Shown here piece after piece: positions 18,402 to 25,873 of a stretch of DNA of 64,000 nucleotides. The DNA is taken from NCBI RefSeq assembly GCF_000429465.1, contig NZ_AUBX01000002.1, forward strand, positions 31,373-95,372, given 5' to 3'. How positions within the stretch are numbered: position 1 is the first letter of the stretch; every line of letters starts with the position of its first letter. The notes below the pieces were generated by a model. The model was not told where the DNA came from, made no database searches, and saw only the letters and a list, made by a program, of their open reading frames with translations. Position numbers and translations under genes: made by a program. The stretch comes from Algoriphagus vanfongensis DSM 17529 (lineage in GTDB: Bacteria; Bacteroidota; Bacteroidia; Cytophagales; Cyclobacteriaceae).

Positions 18402-18659
18402 TTATTGCTTGAAAAGAGAATTGAGTTCTTCTGTTTTATAATAATACAAGCCTGAAATCTTGACAGGGTTGACCACGCCTCTGATCCGAAGATTTTGGAG
18501 AGAGGCATCTGATATGCTGAGCATTTTTTTGACATCTCTGCTTCTAAGCCATTCTTTAGGTTTTGGTTCGGGCTGAGCGGGTTTTTCCAGCAGTTCCTTC
18601 AAATCAGCAAATAGCTGATGTCTTAGGTGTTCCAAGTCTAGTTTGGTGATAGGCTCCAT
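18402..18659 (-). CDS. Helix-turn-helix (excisionase/MerR-like, HTH_17) protein
   Basis: 85 residues. The C-terminal half, EWLRSRDVKKMLSISDASLQNLRIRG, followed by ISGLYYYKTEELNSLF, matches the small HTH_17 group common in Bacteroidota integrative elements, where members act as excisionase-type or transcriptional factors. The first ~35 residues look helical (LEHLRHQLFADLKELLE). It sits between two paralogous winged-helix genes, 10 nt before one and 33 nt after the other, suggesting a regulatory cluster at the 3' end of the tra operon. Confidence 0.75.
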   Translation of the reverse strand: MEPITKLDLEHLRHQLFADLKELLEKPAQPEPKPKEWLRSRDVKKMLSISDASLQNLRIRGVVNPVKISGLYYYKTEELNSLFKQ

Positions 18660-18692
18660 GAATTTCAGGTTTAGATTAGAGTGGGATAGTAA

Positions 18693-18986
18693 TTACTGGT
18701 TCAAGGGAATTTGTACTTTACTCTGACTCATTCTGTTGAAAGTGGGATAATAGTGGATGTATCCATATTCATGCAGTTGTCTGAGAATCTTGAAGTAAGT
18801 CGCTGTGCTTGAGATTTTGGCGGATTTCATCAGTTGTTCCCGTTTGATGGGGAAGGGCTCTTTTCCTTCATGCTTTTCCCTGAGATGTAAAAGCACGGAG
18901 AACAAACCGATGTGGGAAAGACAGATCCTCGGATCTTTATCTATCCCATTCATGAAGTTCCCCAGTGCTTTTTTGATTTTGGCCAT
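18693..18986 (-). CDS. Small winged-helix-like DNA-binding protein, paralogue of 18113-18391
   Basis: 97 residues beginning MAKIKKALGNFM. HIGLFSVLLHLREKHEGKEPFPIKREQLMKSAKISSTATYFKILRQLHEYGYIHYYP has the layout of a winged-helix domain, with a polar recognition helix after SAKISS. Similarity to the gene at 18113 suggests local duplication. Its start lies 12 nt after the stop of the preceding - strand gene. Likely a regulator of the element; no specific target is visible. Confidence 0.65.
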   Translation of the reverse strand: MAKIKKALGNFMNGIDKDPRICLSHIGLFSVLLHLREKHEGKEPFPIKREQLMKSAKISSTATYFKILRQLHEYGYIHYYPTFNRMSQSKVQIPLNQ

Positions 18987-18998
18987 GATCGTTTGAAC

Positions 18999-19775
18999 TT
19001 ACGCTATGCCGGCAGCTTTACGCTTGCGACGTTTTTTCGAGGGACTCTCATCAGACTCTTCCTGAATATCCTGCTTCTGCATTTTACTTTTTGATTCGCT
19101 CTGGCTTTCTTTTTGGCTCTCAGTAGTTCTCATTTGATTGGAATCATAGATGTTGAGGTTTTTAAACTGAGGACTGGCTTCGATAAAGCGTTTTTGATCA
19201 CCGCCTTCCAGTTGAAACGTAACAGATTGACGATTTCCCTTTTTAAGCGAATCCATCAAGCGACTTTGATCTTCCGGATTTTGCAACTCTTTGATCGGGT
19301 GTTTTTCCAAGGCTTTGCTGAGGTTAAATCCATAGTTTTCATGGAATTGCTTTAGCTTGAAATTTCCCTGATTGTCTGTATCCTTAAAGTCCAGTTGAAC
19401 CCAGGCATTGTATTTTTCCTGCTCCTTGTTTACAAGGTTTTTATTCACAGCACGTCCATCCAGGAGATTGTATCCCTCTTTTAGGGTGATGTTATTGTCC
19501 TTGTTGACATAAAAAGTCTGGCTGATCGAGGGGTCCTCCTGACCGGACTTGGTCAGACTCAGATCGTATTTGTTGAAGAAATACATGTCTGTCATTCCAG
19601 ACTTTCGAAAGTGGAGGTTGGCATTCACAGTATCGCCTCCAAAATCAGCCTGATGTTTTAAGGAGAAATCCGGTTCCCCTTTTTGGATCTGTTCTTTGAG
19701 TTGCCCTTCCAGTGTTTCACCGAACCCACTGTACTTGACTTGGTTTTTGAGGTAATCGAAGTTTTGTTCATTCAT
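18999..19775 (-). CDS. Conserved conjugative-element protein of unknown function with basic C-terminal tail
   Basis: 258 residues with no signal peptide, therefore cytoplasmic. The middle part (DGRAVNKNLVNKEQEKYNAWVQLDF ... HPIKELQNPEDQSRLMDSLKKGNRQSVTF) is of a type I associate with Bacteroidota conjugative transposons. The final ~55 residues are low in complexity, rich in Ser/Gln/Lys, and end with a cluster KKRRKRK, which suggests nucleic-acid contact. It follows TraN on the same strand. The real function is not known to me; a DNA-processing accessory role is only an inference from its tail and context. Confidence 0.65.
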   Translation of the reverse strand: MNEQNFDYLKNQVKYSGFGETLEGQLKEQIQKGEPDFSLKHQADFGGDTVNANLHFRKSGMTDMYFFNKYDLSLTKSGQEDPSISQTFYVNKDNNITLKEGYNLLDGRAVNKNLVNKEQEKYNAWVQLDFKDTDNQGNFKLKQFHENYGFNLSKALEKHPIKELQNPEDQSRLMDSLKKGNRQSVTFQLEGGDQKRFIEASPQFKNLNIYDSNQMRTTESQKESQSESKSKMQKQDIQEESDESPSKKRRKRKAAGIA

Positions 19776-19832
19776 GGTTTTATATAGTTTGGGTTAAAGA
19801 AATTCCTTGATTCATGTGTGACTGCTGTTGCT

Positions 19833-20672
19833 TTAGTCTAATACCTGTGCTTTCATCAAATGCCTGTTTTTGACTTTGATCTGTAAATGCCTGCCGCCGT
19901 TTTCCTCTTTCAATTCTATTCCCAGATGTTTCTGGTCAGGGATGGTAAATTTGGGTAAGGCAAACACCAGTATTTGTGTGGATTGGGAAGGGATTCTATG
20001 GATGTTCCCATATGTCAACACAGGAAGCTGTTCGAGTTCTTGAGAAGCACTTCGCTTACTCTGTTTATTGTCCCGGATAAAGAGTCGAAACTGCTCAATG
20101 TCGTATGGAATATTGGTGTGATTCTCGAGCTTTATCTGGAAATAAAGTAGATCATTGTCAATGTATATTCCCGTCAACTCCAGACCAGTTGAGAACTTTC
20201 TTTGGCGGATTGCTGACATGGTTTGGTTCTTATTGGATACTCTTTGTGCAGTTTTGATCAACTCTGATTCAGGTTGAATAGGCTTTTCAAATTCTGCTTG
20301 ACGATTGGGAAGGGTAGGTTGGATTTTAAGATTGAGATTCTGCGGCTTTTGTTCATATTCTACCTTGAAGGAATAGAAACTTCCGTCTGCAGTAATAACC
20401 GTCAGGTTGCTACTGGATAAGTCCCTGTTTTCAGCCTTTAGCTGTAGGATATTTTCGACCTCCTTTGCTTTTTGCACCAAGATGTCCCGGTTACCTCTGT
20501 CCACACTTTTGATGGCATGGGGAAATATCAGGTTGGTTGTCATCTGGTCACTCAGCTGAAGGGATGAGGATGGAATGGTTTGAATCTTGATTTGATTGCC
20601 TCCTTGTCCTTTGAGCAAGAATGGGGAACTGGTGAATAGGAGAATGGCGAGATATCGAGAAAGATGTTTCAT
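19833..20672 (-). CDS. traN: Conjugative transposon protein TraN (DUF4138 family)
   Basis: TraN is an outer-envelope subunit of the Bacteroidota conjugation apparatus (VirB9-like position). The start at 20672 gives MKHLSRYLAILLFTSS with a signal peptide ending near LLKGQ; an upstream ATG at 20711 would overlap traM and break the leader. The body is beta-rich (NLIFPHAIKSVDRGNRDILVQKAKEVENILQLK, SFYSFKVEYEQKP), as in the family. The N-terminal TNLIFPHAIKSVDRG signature and the place right after traM make the call firm. The downstream traO and traQ seen in CTnDOT-type loci are missing here. Confidence 0.88.
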   Translation of the reverse strand: MKHLSRYLAILLFTSSPFLLKGQGGNQIKIQTIPSSSLQLSDQMTTNLIFPHAIKSVDRGNRDILVQKAKEVENILQLKAENRDLSSSNLTVITADGSFYSFKVEYEQKPQNLNLKIQPTLPNRQAEFEKPIQPESELIKTAQRVSNKNQTMSAIRQRKFSTGLELTGIYIDNDLLYFQIKLENHTNIPYDIEQFRLFIRDNKQSKRSASQELEQLPVLTYGNIHRIPSQSTQILVFALPKFTIPDQKHLGIELKEENGGRHLQIKVKNRHLMKAQVLD

Positions 20673-20697
20673 GAGATTGGAGGAGTAGATGTGAGTG

Positions 20698-21990
20698 TTA
20701 GTTGTTCTCAATCAGCCATACTTGATAGCCGGCTTTTAGATTAACTTTGACTTGTTTGATTTTTTTGCCCAAAAAGCTCTTTGCTGTTTCAATTCCGGCA
20801 GTGGCGGCTTGGGATTCTAAAGAATTGTCAAATGTGCTGAGCCCCAAGCTCTGGATGGTTCGGCTGCCTTGGTGACTGCTGACTTCCTGGCTGATGGTTC
20901 CGGGAATCCGGATGCCTTCCAGCCCATCCGCATCATGGGTCCGAAGGTCAACGGAAAGGATTTGGTCTTGCAATCGGATATGCTGAATGGCTATTTTGAG
21001 TCGCTCACCATTTAGAGAAGCGATCCCATATATCAATTGGTCTTTGGGGATAGTGATCCCCTGAACCTGTATATTCTCAAGTAGCCTTAGTTTGACCGTG
21101 GCACCGGATACCAGGCTTTGATCTTCGTGAATGACTGCCCGAATAGAGGGGGAAGAGATAGGCATGGTTGGTGAATCCTCCAAGCCATAAAATCCATTGC
21201 CAACCTGAGTAGGCTGCGACTCATGGCTGAGGTTTGCATCTAAACTTGTAGCAACAGATTCTGATGTACCTGTGACTTGAGGGGTAATAGAAGATTCTTG
21301 CTTTTCCTTTTGGCTGTGCAATCGCTCCTGCACCCGCTCTGGATGTTGGATGTCCAATATTTTATCCAAAAGCTCAGCCATCTGCTCAAATTCCGGATCT
21401 GGGCCAGTTTGGGTGTTTTGCATTTGCTGCATCATCTGATCCAACCTGTCCAAGTCAGTACTTAAGTTGGGAGTAGATTGAAATGGAGAGGATAGAGAAG
21501 GAATTGAGGAAAGCGTGCTTGTCAGAGCGGGGGTGGGATTTGGTTTTTCTGTGAGTGTTTGATTGAGTGCTTCCAGTCTTAGAAGGATTTGCTCTTCTTG
21601 AGGATGACTGTAAAGCGGGATAGTGTTTTGACCAGGAGATATATAATACAGGTCTGCAGTCTCTGCTTTCGCCTGTGAGTCAAGATCCCTTCCTTGTTGG
21701 TAAGCCATTTTATAATAGGGGTCATTCTTAACCTCCTGAAGAAAGCGAGTGGAATCTGCACTGGATCGTTGGTAATGCCCCAGTTTATCCAGCGATTTTT
21801 CATCGGTATCACTGATTCCCGGAAGTTCTAAATTGAATCCTTGCTTAGGTTTTTCCAGGATGGGACTGCCTGACTGCGTACCGCCTCCCAATGCCCAAAA
21901 TGTCAGGGTCAGGAAAGGCAAGGTCAATAGGGGGAGCATAATAAGAAACTTCCTTTTTTGCTGAAACTTGGAGTTTTGATTCGTTTGCAT
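20698..21990 (-). CDS. traM: Conjugative transposon protein TraM (VirB10-like)
   Basis: The protein has an N-terminal cytoplasmic tail and one membrane helix (~14-33, LIMLPLLTLPFLTLTFWAL), followed by a Gln/Pro/Ser-rich linker through the periplasm. The C-terminal beta-rich domain (~285-430: VIHEDQSLVSGATVKLRLLENIQVQGITIPKDQLIYGIASL) resembles the VirB10/TraM outer-membrane-spanning part. TraM bridges the two membranes in the transfer channel. It starts 2 nt after traK and overlaps nothing; traN follows after 25 nt. CTnDOT has a small traL between traK and traM, and none is present here. Confidence 0.9.
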   Translation of the reverse strand: MQTNQNSKFQQKRKFLIMLPLLTLPFLTLTFWALGGGTQSGSPILEKPKQGFNLELPGISDTDEKSLDKLGHYQRSSADSTRFLQEVKNDPYYKMAYQQGRDLDSQAKAETADLYYISPGQNTIPLYSHPQEEQILLRLEALNQTLTEKPNPTPALTSTLSSIPSLSSPFQSTPNLSTDLDRLDQMMQQMQNTQTGPDPEFEQMAELLDKILDIQHPERVQERLHSQKEKQESSITPQVTGTSESVATSLDANLSHESQPTQVGNGFYGLEDSPTMPISSPSIRAVIHEDQSLVSGATVKLRLLENIQVQGITIPKDQLIYGIASLNGERLKIAIQHIRLQDQILSVDLRTHDADGLEGIRIPGTISQEVSSHQGSRTIQSLGLSTFDNSLESQAATAGIETAKSFLGKKIKQVKVNLKAGYQVWLIENN

Positions 21991-21992
21991 GT

Positions 21993-22610
21993 TTATCTGG
22001 TTTGAATGTGGATGTCTTGATTTTCCAGGGTCTTCCAGTTTTCTATCAAAAAGCCATGGGGATTGTGTTCACTGCGGGATACTGACCGCAAGTTTCCTTC
22101 AGTAATCAATAGACGGGTGACAATGGAGCCTGTACGGGTCAGAATCTGTCGGCCATAGTACCTGAAGTAATATGGCTCTTTGCTCAGATCCACTTGTACG
22201 CTGTCTGTTTGGATCTCCTGACTGATGTTTCCGGAAATAATGTTTGAGTAATAATTGCTCTCTTTGAAATTGTCGTATTGTCTTTTGGCAGAGAGGTCTG
22301 CCAGATAAAGCGCCTTTGTTGTATTGGCTTGAATGACTTTTTCATCGGGATCCAGCGTGAAGAAATGCTGGTGAAAAACAGAAATGTGATTCTTGGCTTC
22401 TACCTGAAGATTTTCTCTTCGGTCAGTCAGCAAAGCTTCCAAGACTTTACCGTTTGCCAGCACATAGACCTTTTGCTGCAAGGATGTCGTAAGTCGTTGG
22501 CTTTGGAAAAGGGTGTATCCTGCAAAGAGGAATGAACCCATAATGATGATCAGCGTGAAAAGACGGATTTGTCTAAAGGCGGTGTCGATATTTTTTGGTT
22601 TTTCGAACAT
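21993..22610 (-). CDS. traK: Conjugative transposon protein TraK (VirB8-like)
   Basis: 205 residues with a short cytoplasmic N-terminus (MFEKPKNIDTAFRQIRLF), one membrane helix (~18-38) and a periplasmic domain with an NTF2-like VirB8 pattern (FFTLDPDEKVIQANTTKALYLAD, YYSNIISGNIS, YYFRYYGRQILTR). TraK is an inner-membrane scaffold of the type IV secretion channel. It starts 11 nt after the traJ stop, in the conserved traJ-traK-traM order. Confidence 0.9.
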   Translation of the reverse strand: MFEKPKNIDTAFRQIRLFTLIIIMGSFLFAGYTLFQSQRLTTSLQQKVYVLANGKVLEALLTDRRENLQVEAKNHISVFHQHFFTLDPDEKVIQANTTKALYLADLSAKRQYDNFKESNYYSNIISGNISQEIQTDSVQVDLSKEPYYFRYYGRQILTRTGSIVTRLLITEGNLRSVSRSEHNPHGFLIENWKTLENQDIHIQTR

Positions 22611-22621
22611 GGTGGTAGGGT

Positions 22622-23842
22622 TTAGGAATTGCCTTTTAGTTTGTCTTTCTGATAAGTATCCCCCTCATTAAAATATCCAGAGGAAGTGCCATGGGCGGAC
22701 ATGGATTGGTAAATCTTACTTGCCTGATCACCCAAATAATCAGCAACCATAGATGCTCCTCGATAGGATGCTCCTGCTGCTCTTCCGGCCATACCCACAG
22801 TTCCAGTAGCAGTCCGGGTAAAGAAACTGGATACTTTATGGGGAAGAGCTCCACCTGAAGCAGCATGTATGATGTAATTGGCAACCGATGGGACTGAGAA
22901 GTAACCGATAATGCCAATTACCAGGAAGATCAGGTAGCCGGTGTCTGTGGCGGAGAAAAAGGTGTCTCCATAGTCTTCAATTTGTCCGATATCCAGCACC
23001 AGCATTTTTTCCTGGATGGTAGCGATAACAGCCCCGAAAATATTGGCAACTGGGAGCCAGAGATAGATATTGATATAGCGGGCAATCCATACGGTCAATG
23101 TGTGATGAAATCCATCAAATACGGAAAGGCCAAACACCAAGGGGCCCAAAATGGAAAGGACAATAAGCTGGAAGGTTCTCAGTGTATTGATGCAAAGAGA
23201 AGCGGCTTGAAAGAGAACCTGAAGTAATTCAGAAAGTGCCTGTTTGATCCAATGTTTGAAGTTGAACATGGATTTGGATGCGGCAAAGGCCCATCTGTCA
23301 CTGATGGATTCCCAAAATCCCCGCTCGGGAGTCGGACTGTCTTCATCCAATCCTTCAGAGTACTTCAGCCACTTTTCGTAATCATGCTCTTGGATTTCTG
23401 TTCCAAGCATTTGACCTTTTGTAGTTCCTTTGGCTACTTGTTCCTTGTGAAGAAGCAATGCTTCGATGGAGGAATTGGAACGCTCCACCATGGCAGCAGT
23501 GGCAGTGACCGTCGGATTCATGACTCCATTGATCAGCCCCAAAACCGAAGGGAAAAGCAAAATGCAAAACCCGATTGCAAAGGGGCGGAAGAGGGGATAG
23601 AGATCTATTGGTTCGGCTTGGGCAATGGAACGCCAAACCCTACTTCCGATGTACCATAAGGCTGCAAAAGCAGCAATTCCCTGTGCAACACTGATCAGTT
23701 GGTTACAGAGTGGCATCATCTCCGTATAGAGTTCATCCAATACTCCATGCAATCCCTGATTGATGCCGGATTGAGCACTTGAGAGCAGAGGGAAAAGGAA
23801 AAGTATTCCCATTAGAGCTATTTGTTTGTATCGCTTGATCAT
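22622..23842 (-). CDS. traJ: Conjugative transposon protein TraJ (VirB6-like polytopic membrane protein)
   Basis: A signal-like N-terminus is followed by several hydrophobic segments (~40-60 AAFAALWYIGSRVW, ~88-110 FAIGFCILLFPSVLGLING, ~225-300, and ~310-335 YLIFLVIGIIGYFSVPSVANYII). The C-terminal ~60 residues are Gly/Ala-rich (TVGMAGRAAGASYRGASMVADYL). This is the normal TraJ layout. It forms part of the inner-membrane pore. The order with traK downstream and the TraI-type genes upstream matches other Bacteroidota elements. Confidence 0.9.
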   Translation of the reverse strand: MIKRYKQIALMGILFLFPLLSSAQSGINQGLHGVLDELYTEMMPLCNQLISVAQGIAAFAALWYIGSRVWRSIAQAEPIDLYPLFRPFAIGFCILLFPSVLGLINGVMNPTVTATAAMVERSNSSIEALLLHKEQVAKGTTKGQMLGTEIQEHDYEKWLKYSEGLDEDSPTPERGFWESISDRWAFAASKSMFNFKHWIKQALSELLQVLFQAASLCINTLRTFQLIVLSILGPLVFGLSVFDGFHHTLTVWIARYINIYLWLPVANIFGAVIATIQEKMLVLDIGQIEDYGDTFFSATDTGYLIFLVIGIIGYFSVPSVANYIIHAASGGALPHKVSSFFTRTATGTVGMAGRAAGASYRGASMVADYLGDQASKIYQSMSAHGTSSGYFNEGDTYQKDKLKGNS

Positions 23843-23852
23843 GGGGATTTGC

Positions 23853-24491
23853 TTAAGAGAGTTTCTGGGAGTAATAGCTTCTGATTCCGTTGATTTCCTG
23901 CATAGCCTTATAGCGACTCTGGGCCAGAAACTGGGCTTGTTGATTGAATGCAGTCAAAAAGTGAAACTTATCCTGCATGTCCAGGTGAATGCGATCAATG
24001 GCTTCCAGTCTTTCCTCATCTGACATTCTCAGTTTGCCGGCAGTCAGTACCAGTGTCAATTCATCGAGCTGTTGCAGGCTTTTTTCCAGCAGGTTTCCAT
24101 ACACTTGAGAGAGATAGGAAACCTCGTCTAGAGAGAACTGCTCAGAGGCCTTGAAACTGGAAAAGGCTCTTTGGTAATCTTGGACCAGTTTGATTTGATA
24201 GCGGATGATCTCGGCGACTTTGTGGTAGTTTTTGACAGCTGGACTTACCTGTAAGAGCTTGTTCAAGAAAGTTTCATGCAAGCTGAAGTTTCCTGATGCA
24301 AGGGTTTCGATTTGGGAGTATCCGGTTCTTAAGGTGCTATACCCTTTTTCCAGATCACTCAAGATTTCCTTGAGTTGACTCAGTTTGGTGACGTTGATTA
24401 GCAATTGAGCAGCTTCATCTGATTGGGCTTTGCTTTGTTGTGTTCCCAATACAATCAGGAAGGAGATGAGTATAGATGTGGCCGTCTTCAT
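23853..24491 (-). CDS. TraI-type secreted transfer protein, third tandem copy
   Basis: The ATG at 24491 (MKTATSILISFLIVLG) opens a signal peptide ending near QSKAQ. The rest is almost entirely helical: LSQLKEILSDLEKGYSTLRTGYSQIETLASGNFSLHETFLNKLLQVSP, then KMSDEERLEAIDRIHLDMQDK-like text near the C-terminus (RMSDEERLEAIDRIH). This is the same pattern as the two genes upstream, so three related proteins are encoded in a row. By place (between the ATPase and TraJ) they correspond to the VirB5-like minor-pilin position. That equivalence is an inference. Confidence 0.72.
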   Translation of the reverse strand: MKTATSILISFLIVLGTQQSKAQSDEAAQLLINVTKLSQLKEILSDLEKGYSTLRTGYSQIETLASGNFSLHETFLNKLLQVSPAVKNYHKVAEIIRYQIKLVQDYQRAFSSFKASEQFSLDEVSYLSQVYGNLLEKSLQQLDELTLVLTAGKLRMSDEERLEAIDRIHLDMQDKFHFLTAFNQQAQFLAQSRYKAMQEINGIRSYYSQKLS

Positions 24492-24498
24492 AGCGGGC

Positions 24499-25146
24499 TT
24501 AGTTTTGGTGGATTGCATGGAGTGACTTGCTGGCAGTGATGGATTGTAGTTCTTGCTTTCTGGAAAGCATGAGGTTTTCACATTCTTGGTAAAAGCGAAG
24601 GCCAAAGCCAAGGACTTCTTGCAAGACGTTTTGGGTTTGATGAATTCTCTCTAACCTTTCCGAATCATTCAGTTGGATTTTTTCTTCCTGAAGGAAGCTT
24701 TCTAAGTCTAGTAGAATCTGATCACTGTCCTTTTGGATTGCCTGACAGATATGAAGTATCACTCTTTTTTCAGCCTCGGACAACAATGCTATTTGGAGAA
24801 GTGAGTTGGGGATATGGGTAGTGAGTTGCTTTGTCAGCTCGTAGATCTGAATGCATTTTTCAGTCTCGGGATGGGAGCTTATGGCTGGATTGATTCTGCT
24901 AAAAGAACCATAGAAACTTTGATGCTGGGAGAAGTCTTCATGTTGAATGGTGCGCATCAGACCTAAGCCTTGGGAAACTGTTTCATAGCCTTCTTTGAGT
25001 ACAGCTCCATAGGCTTCAAGTGCTGCCAATTGTTCTGCGAGGTATTTTTTCTGGGTTTCTTTTTGATTCCACCATTCTTCAAATGTCTGAGAATAGGAGG
25101 GGAGTGACAGAAAAGCCAGATAGCAGATGGGAAGTAGCTTTTTCAT
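24499..25146 (-). CDS. TraI-type secreted transfer protein, second tandem copy
   Basis: 215 residues with signal peptide (MKKLLPICYLAFLSLPSYS-Q), then helices: QLAALEAYGAVLKEGYETVSQGLGLMRTIQHEDFSQHQSFYGSFSRINP. The C-terminal signature LNDSERLERIHQTQ matches MSDEERLEAIDRIH and MSEGERLELIHQTA in its neighbours. The sequence has drifted far from both, which suggests that the copies no longer do the same job. It starts 2 nt after the stop of the first copy. Confidence 0.7.
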   Translation of the reverse strand: MKKLLPICYLAFLSLPSYSQTFEEWWNQKETQKKYLAEQLAALEAYGAVLKEGYETVSQGLGLMRTIQHEDFSQHQSFYGSFSRINPAISSHPETEKCIQIYELTKQLTTHIPNSLLQIALLSEAEKRVILHICQAIQKDSDQILLDLESFLQEEKIQLNDSERLERIHQTQNVLQEVLGFGLRFYQECENLMLSRKQELQSITASKSLHAIHQN

Positions 25147-25148
25147 GA

Positions 25149-25862
25149 TCAGAATGATTGGTGTGTGATGCCGTAGAGGCTTTTGATTTGTTGGATTTCT
25201 TGGCTTCCGGAAGCCCGTTGCAGACTAAGCAATCCATTGCTTTGGTTGAAGGCGAGCAAGTCCTGATAGTTTTGATCCACCCGATTGGCAGTTTGATGGA
25301 TGAGTTCGAGTCTTTCTCCCTCGCTCATCTGTAGGGTGAATGATTTGACCAAAAGAGCCATCTGATCCAGATTATCTACCGTAGTGGCTAAAATGCCGGA
25401 ATAGACTTGAGCCATGTATTCCTTTTCTCGGGAAGTGAAATGTTCGTCCTGCTGAATAAGGGCCCATACCTTTTTGTATTCTGTAACTATCCGGGCTTGT
25501 TTCTGAGAAATTTCTTTGATGCGCTGATATCCTGAAATCGCCGATTTGACGGTTTGCAGTTCATTGAAATAGGTTTCATAGAGTTCCTTTTGCTTTGCTG
25601 ACCAATTGGCTATTTCTTCCAACTTGAGCTTGGAAAGGGTGTTTTCTAGCACCTTTTGAGCGTTTTGGAGCCATAGCACCTTGTTCTGCTCTCGTTGGAT
25701 CTTGAGATCCATAGCCACGATGACTTTGGTGACACCTGCTTTGATGATCTCTAAAATGGCTACCGGGATGGCTGCTTCTGAAGGTTGGGGACTTAGAGTC
25801 AGAGTCATGCAGAGCAGGGTGAGAAGGAATCCCTTTTGAAGTGTTTTCTGATGTTCTTTCAT
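25149..25862 (-). CDS. traI: Conjugal transfer protein TraI-type, first tandem copy
   Basis: 237 residues with a signal peptide ending at PSEAA. VAILEIIKAGVTKVIVAMDLKIQREQNKVLWLQNAQKVLENTLSKLKL is the conserved N-terminal region of TraI proteins in Bacteroidota conjugation loci, and MSEGERLELIHQTANRVDQNYQDLLAF is the C-terminal signature. The protein is predicted to be periplasmic and helical. It lies 11 nt after the traG ATPase gene, which is the usual position. It is the best match to the named TraI; the two following genes are diverged copies. Confidence 0.75.
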   Translation of the reverse strand: MKEHQKTLQKGFLLTLLCMTLTLSPQPSEAAIPVAILEIIKAGVTKVIVAMDLKIQREQNKVLWLQNAQKVLENTLSKLKLEEIANWSAKQKELYETYFNELQTVKSAISGYQRIKEISQKQARIVTEYKKVWALIQQDEHFTSREKEYMAQVYSGILATTVDNLDQMALLVKSFTLQMSEGERLELIHQTANRVDQNYQDLLAFNQSNGLLSLQRASGSQEIQQIKSLYGITHQSF

Positions 25863-25873
25863 GAGCTGGATCG

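Noticed and set aside
21985..22000. A missing or hidden traL between traK and traM
   Set aside because: Only 2 nt separate the two genes and no small overlapping frame with membrane helices fits, so traL is absent, not missed.
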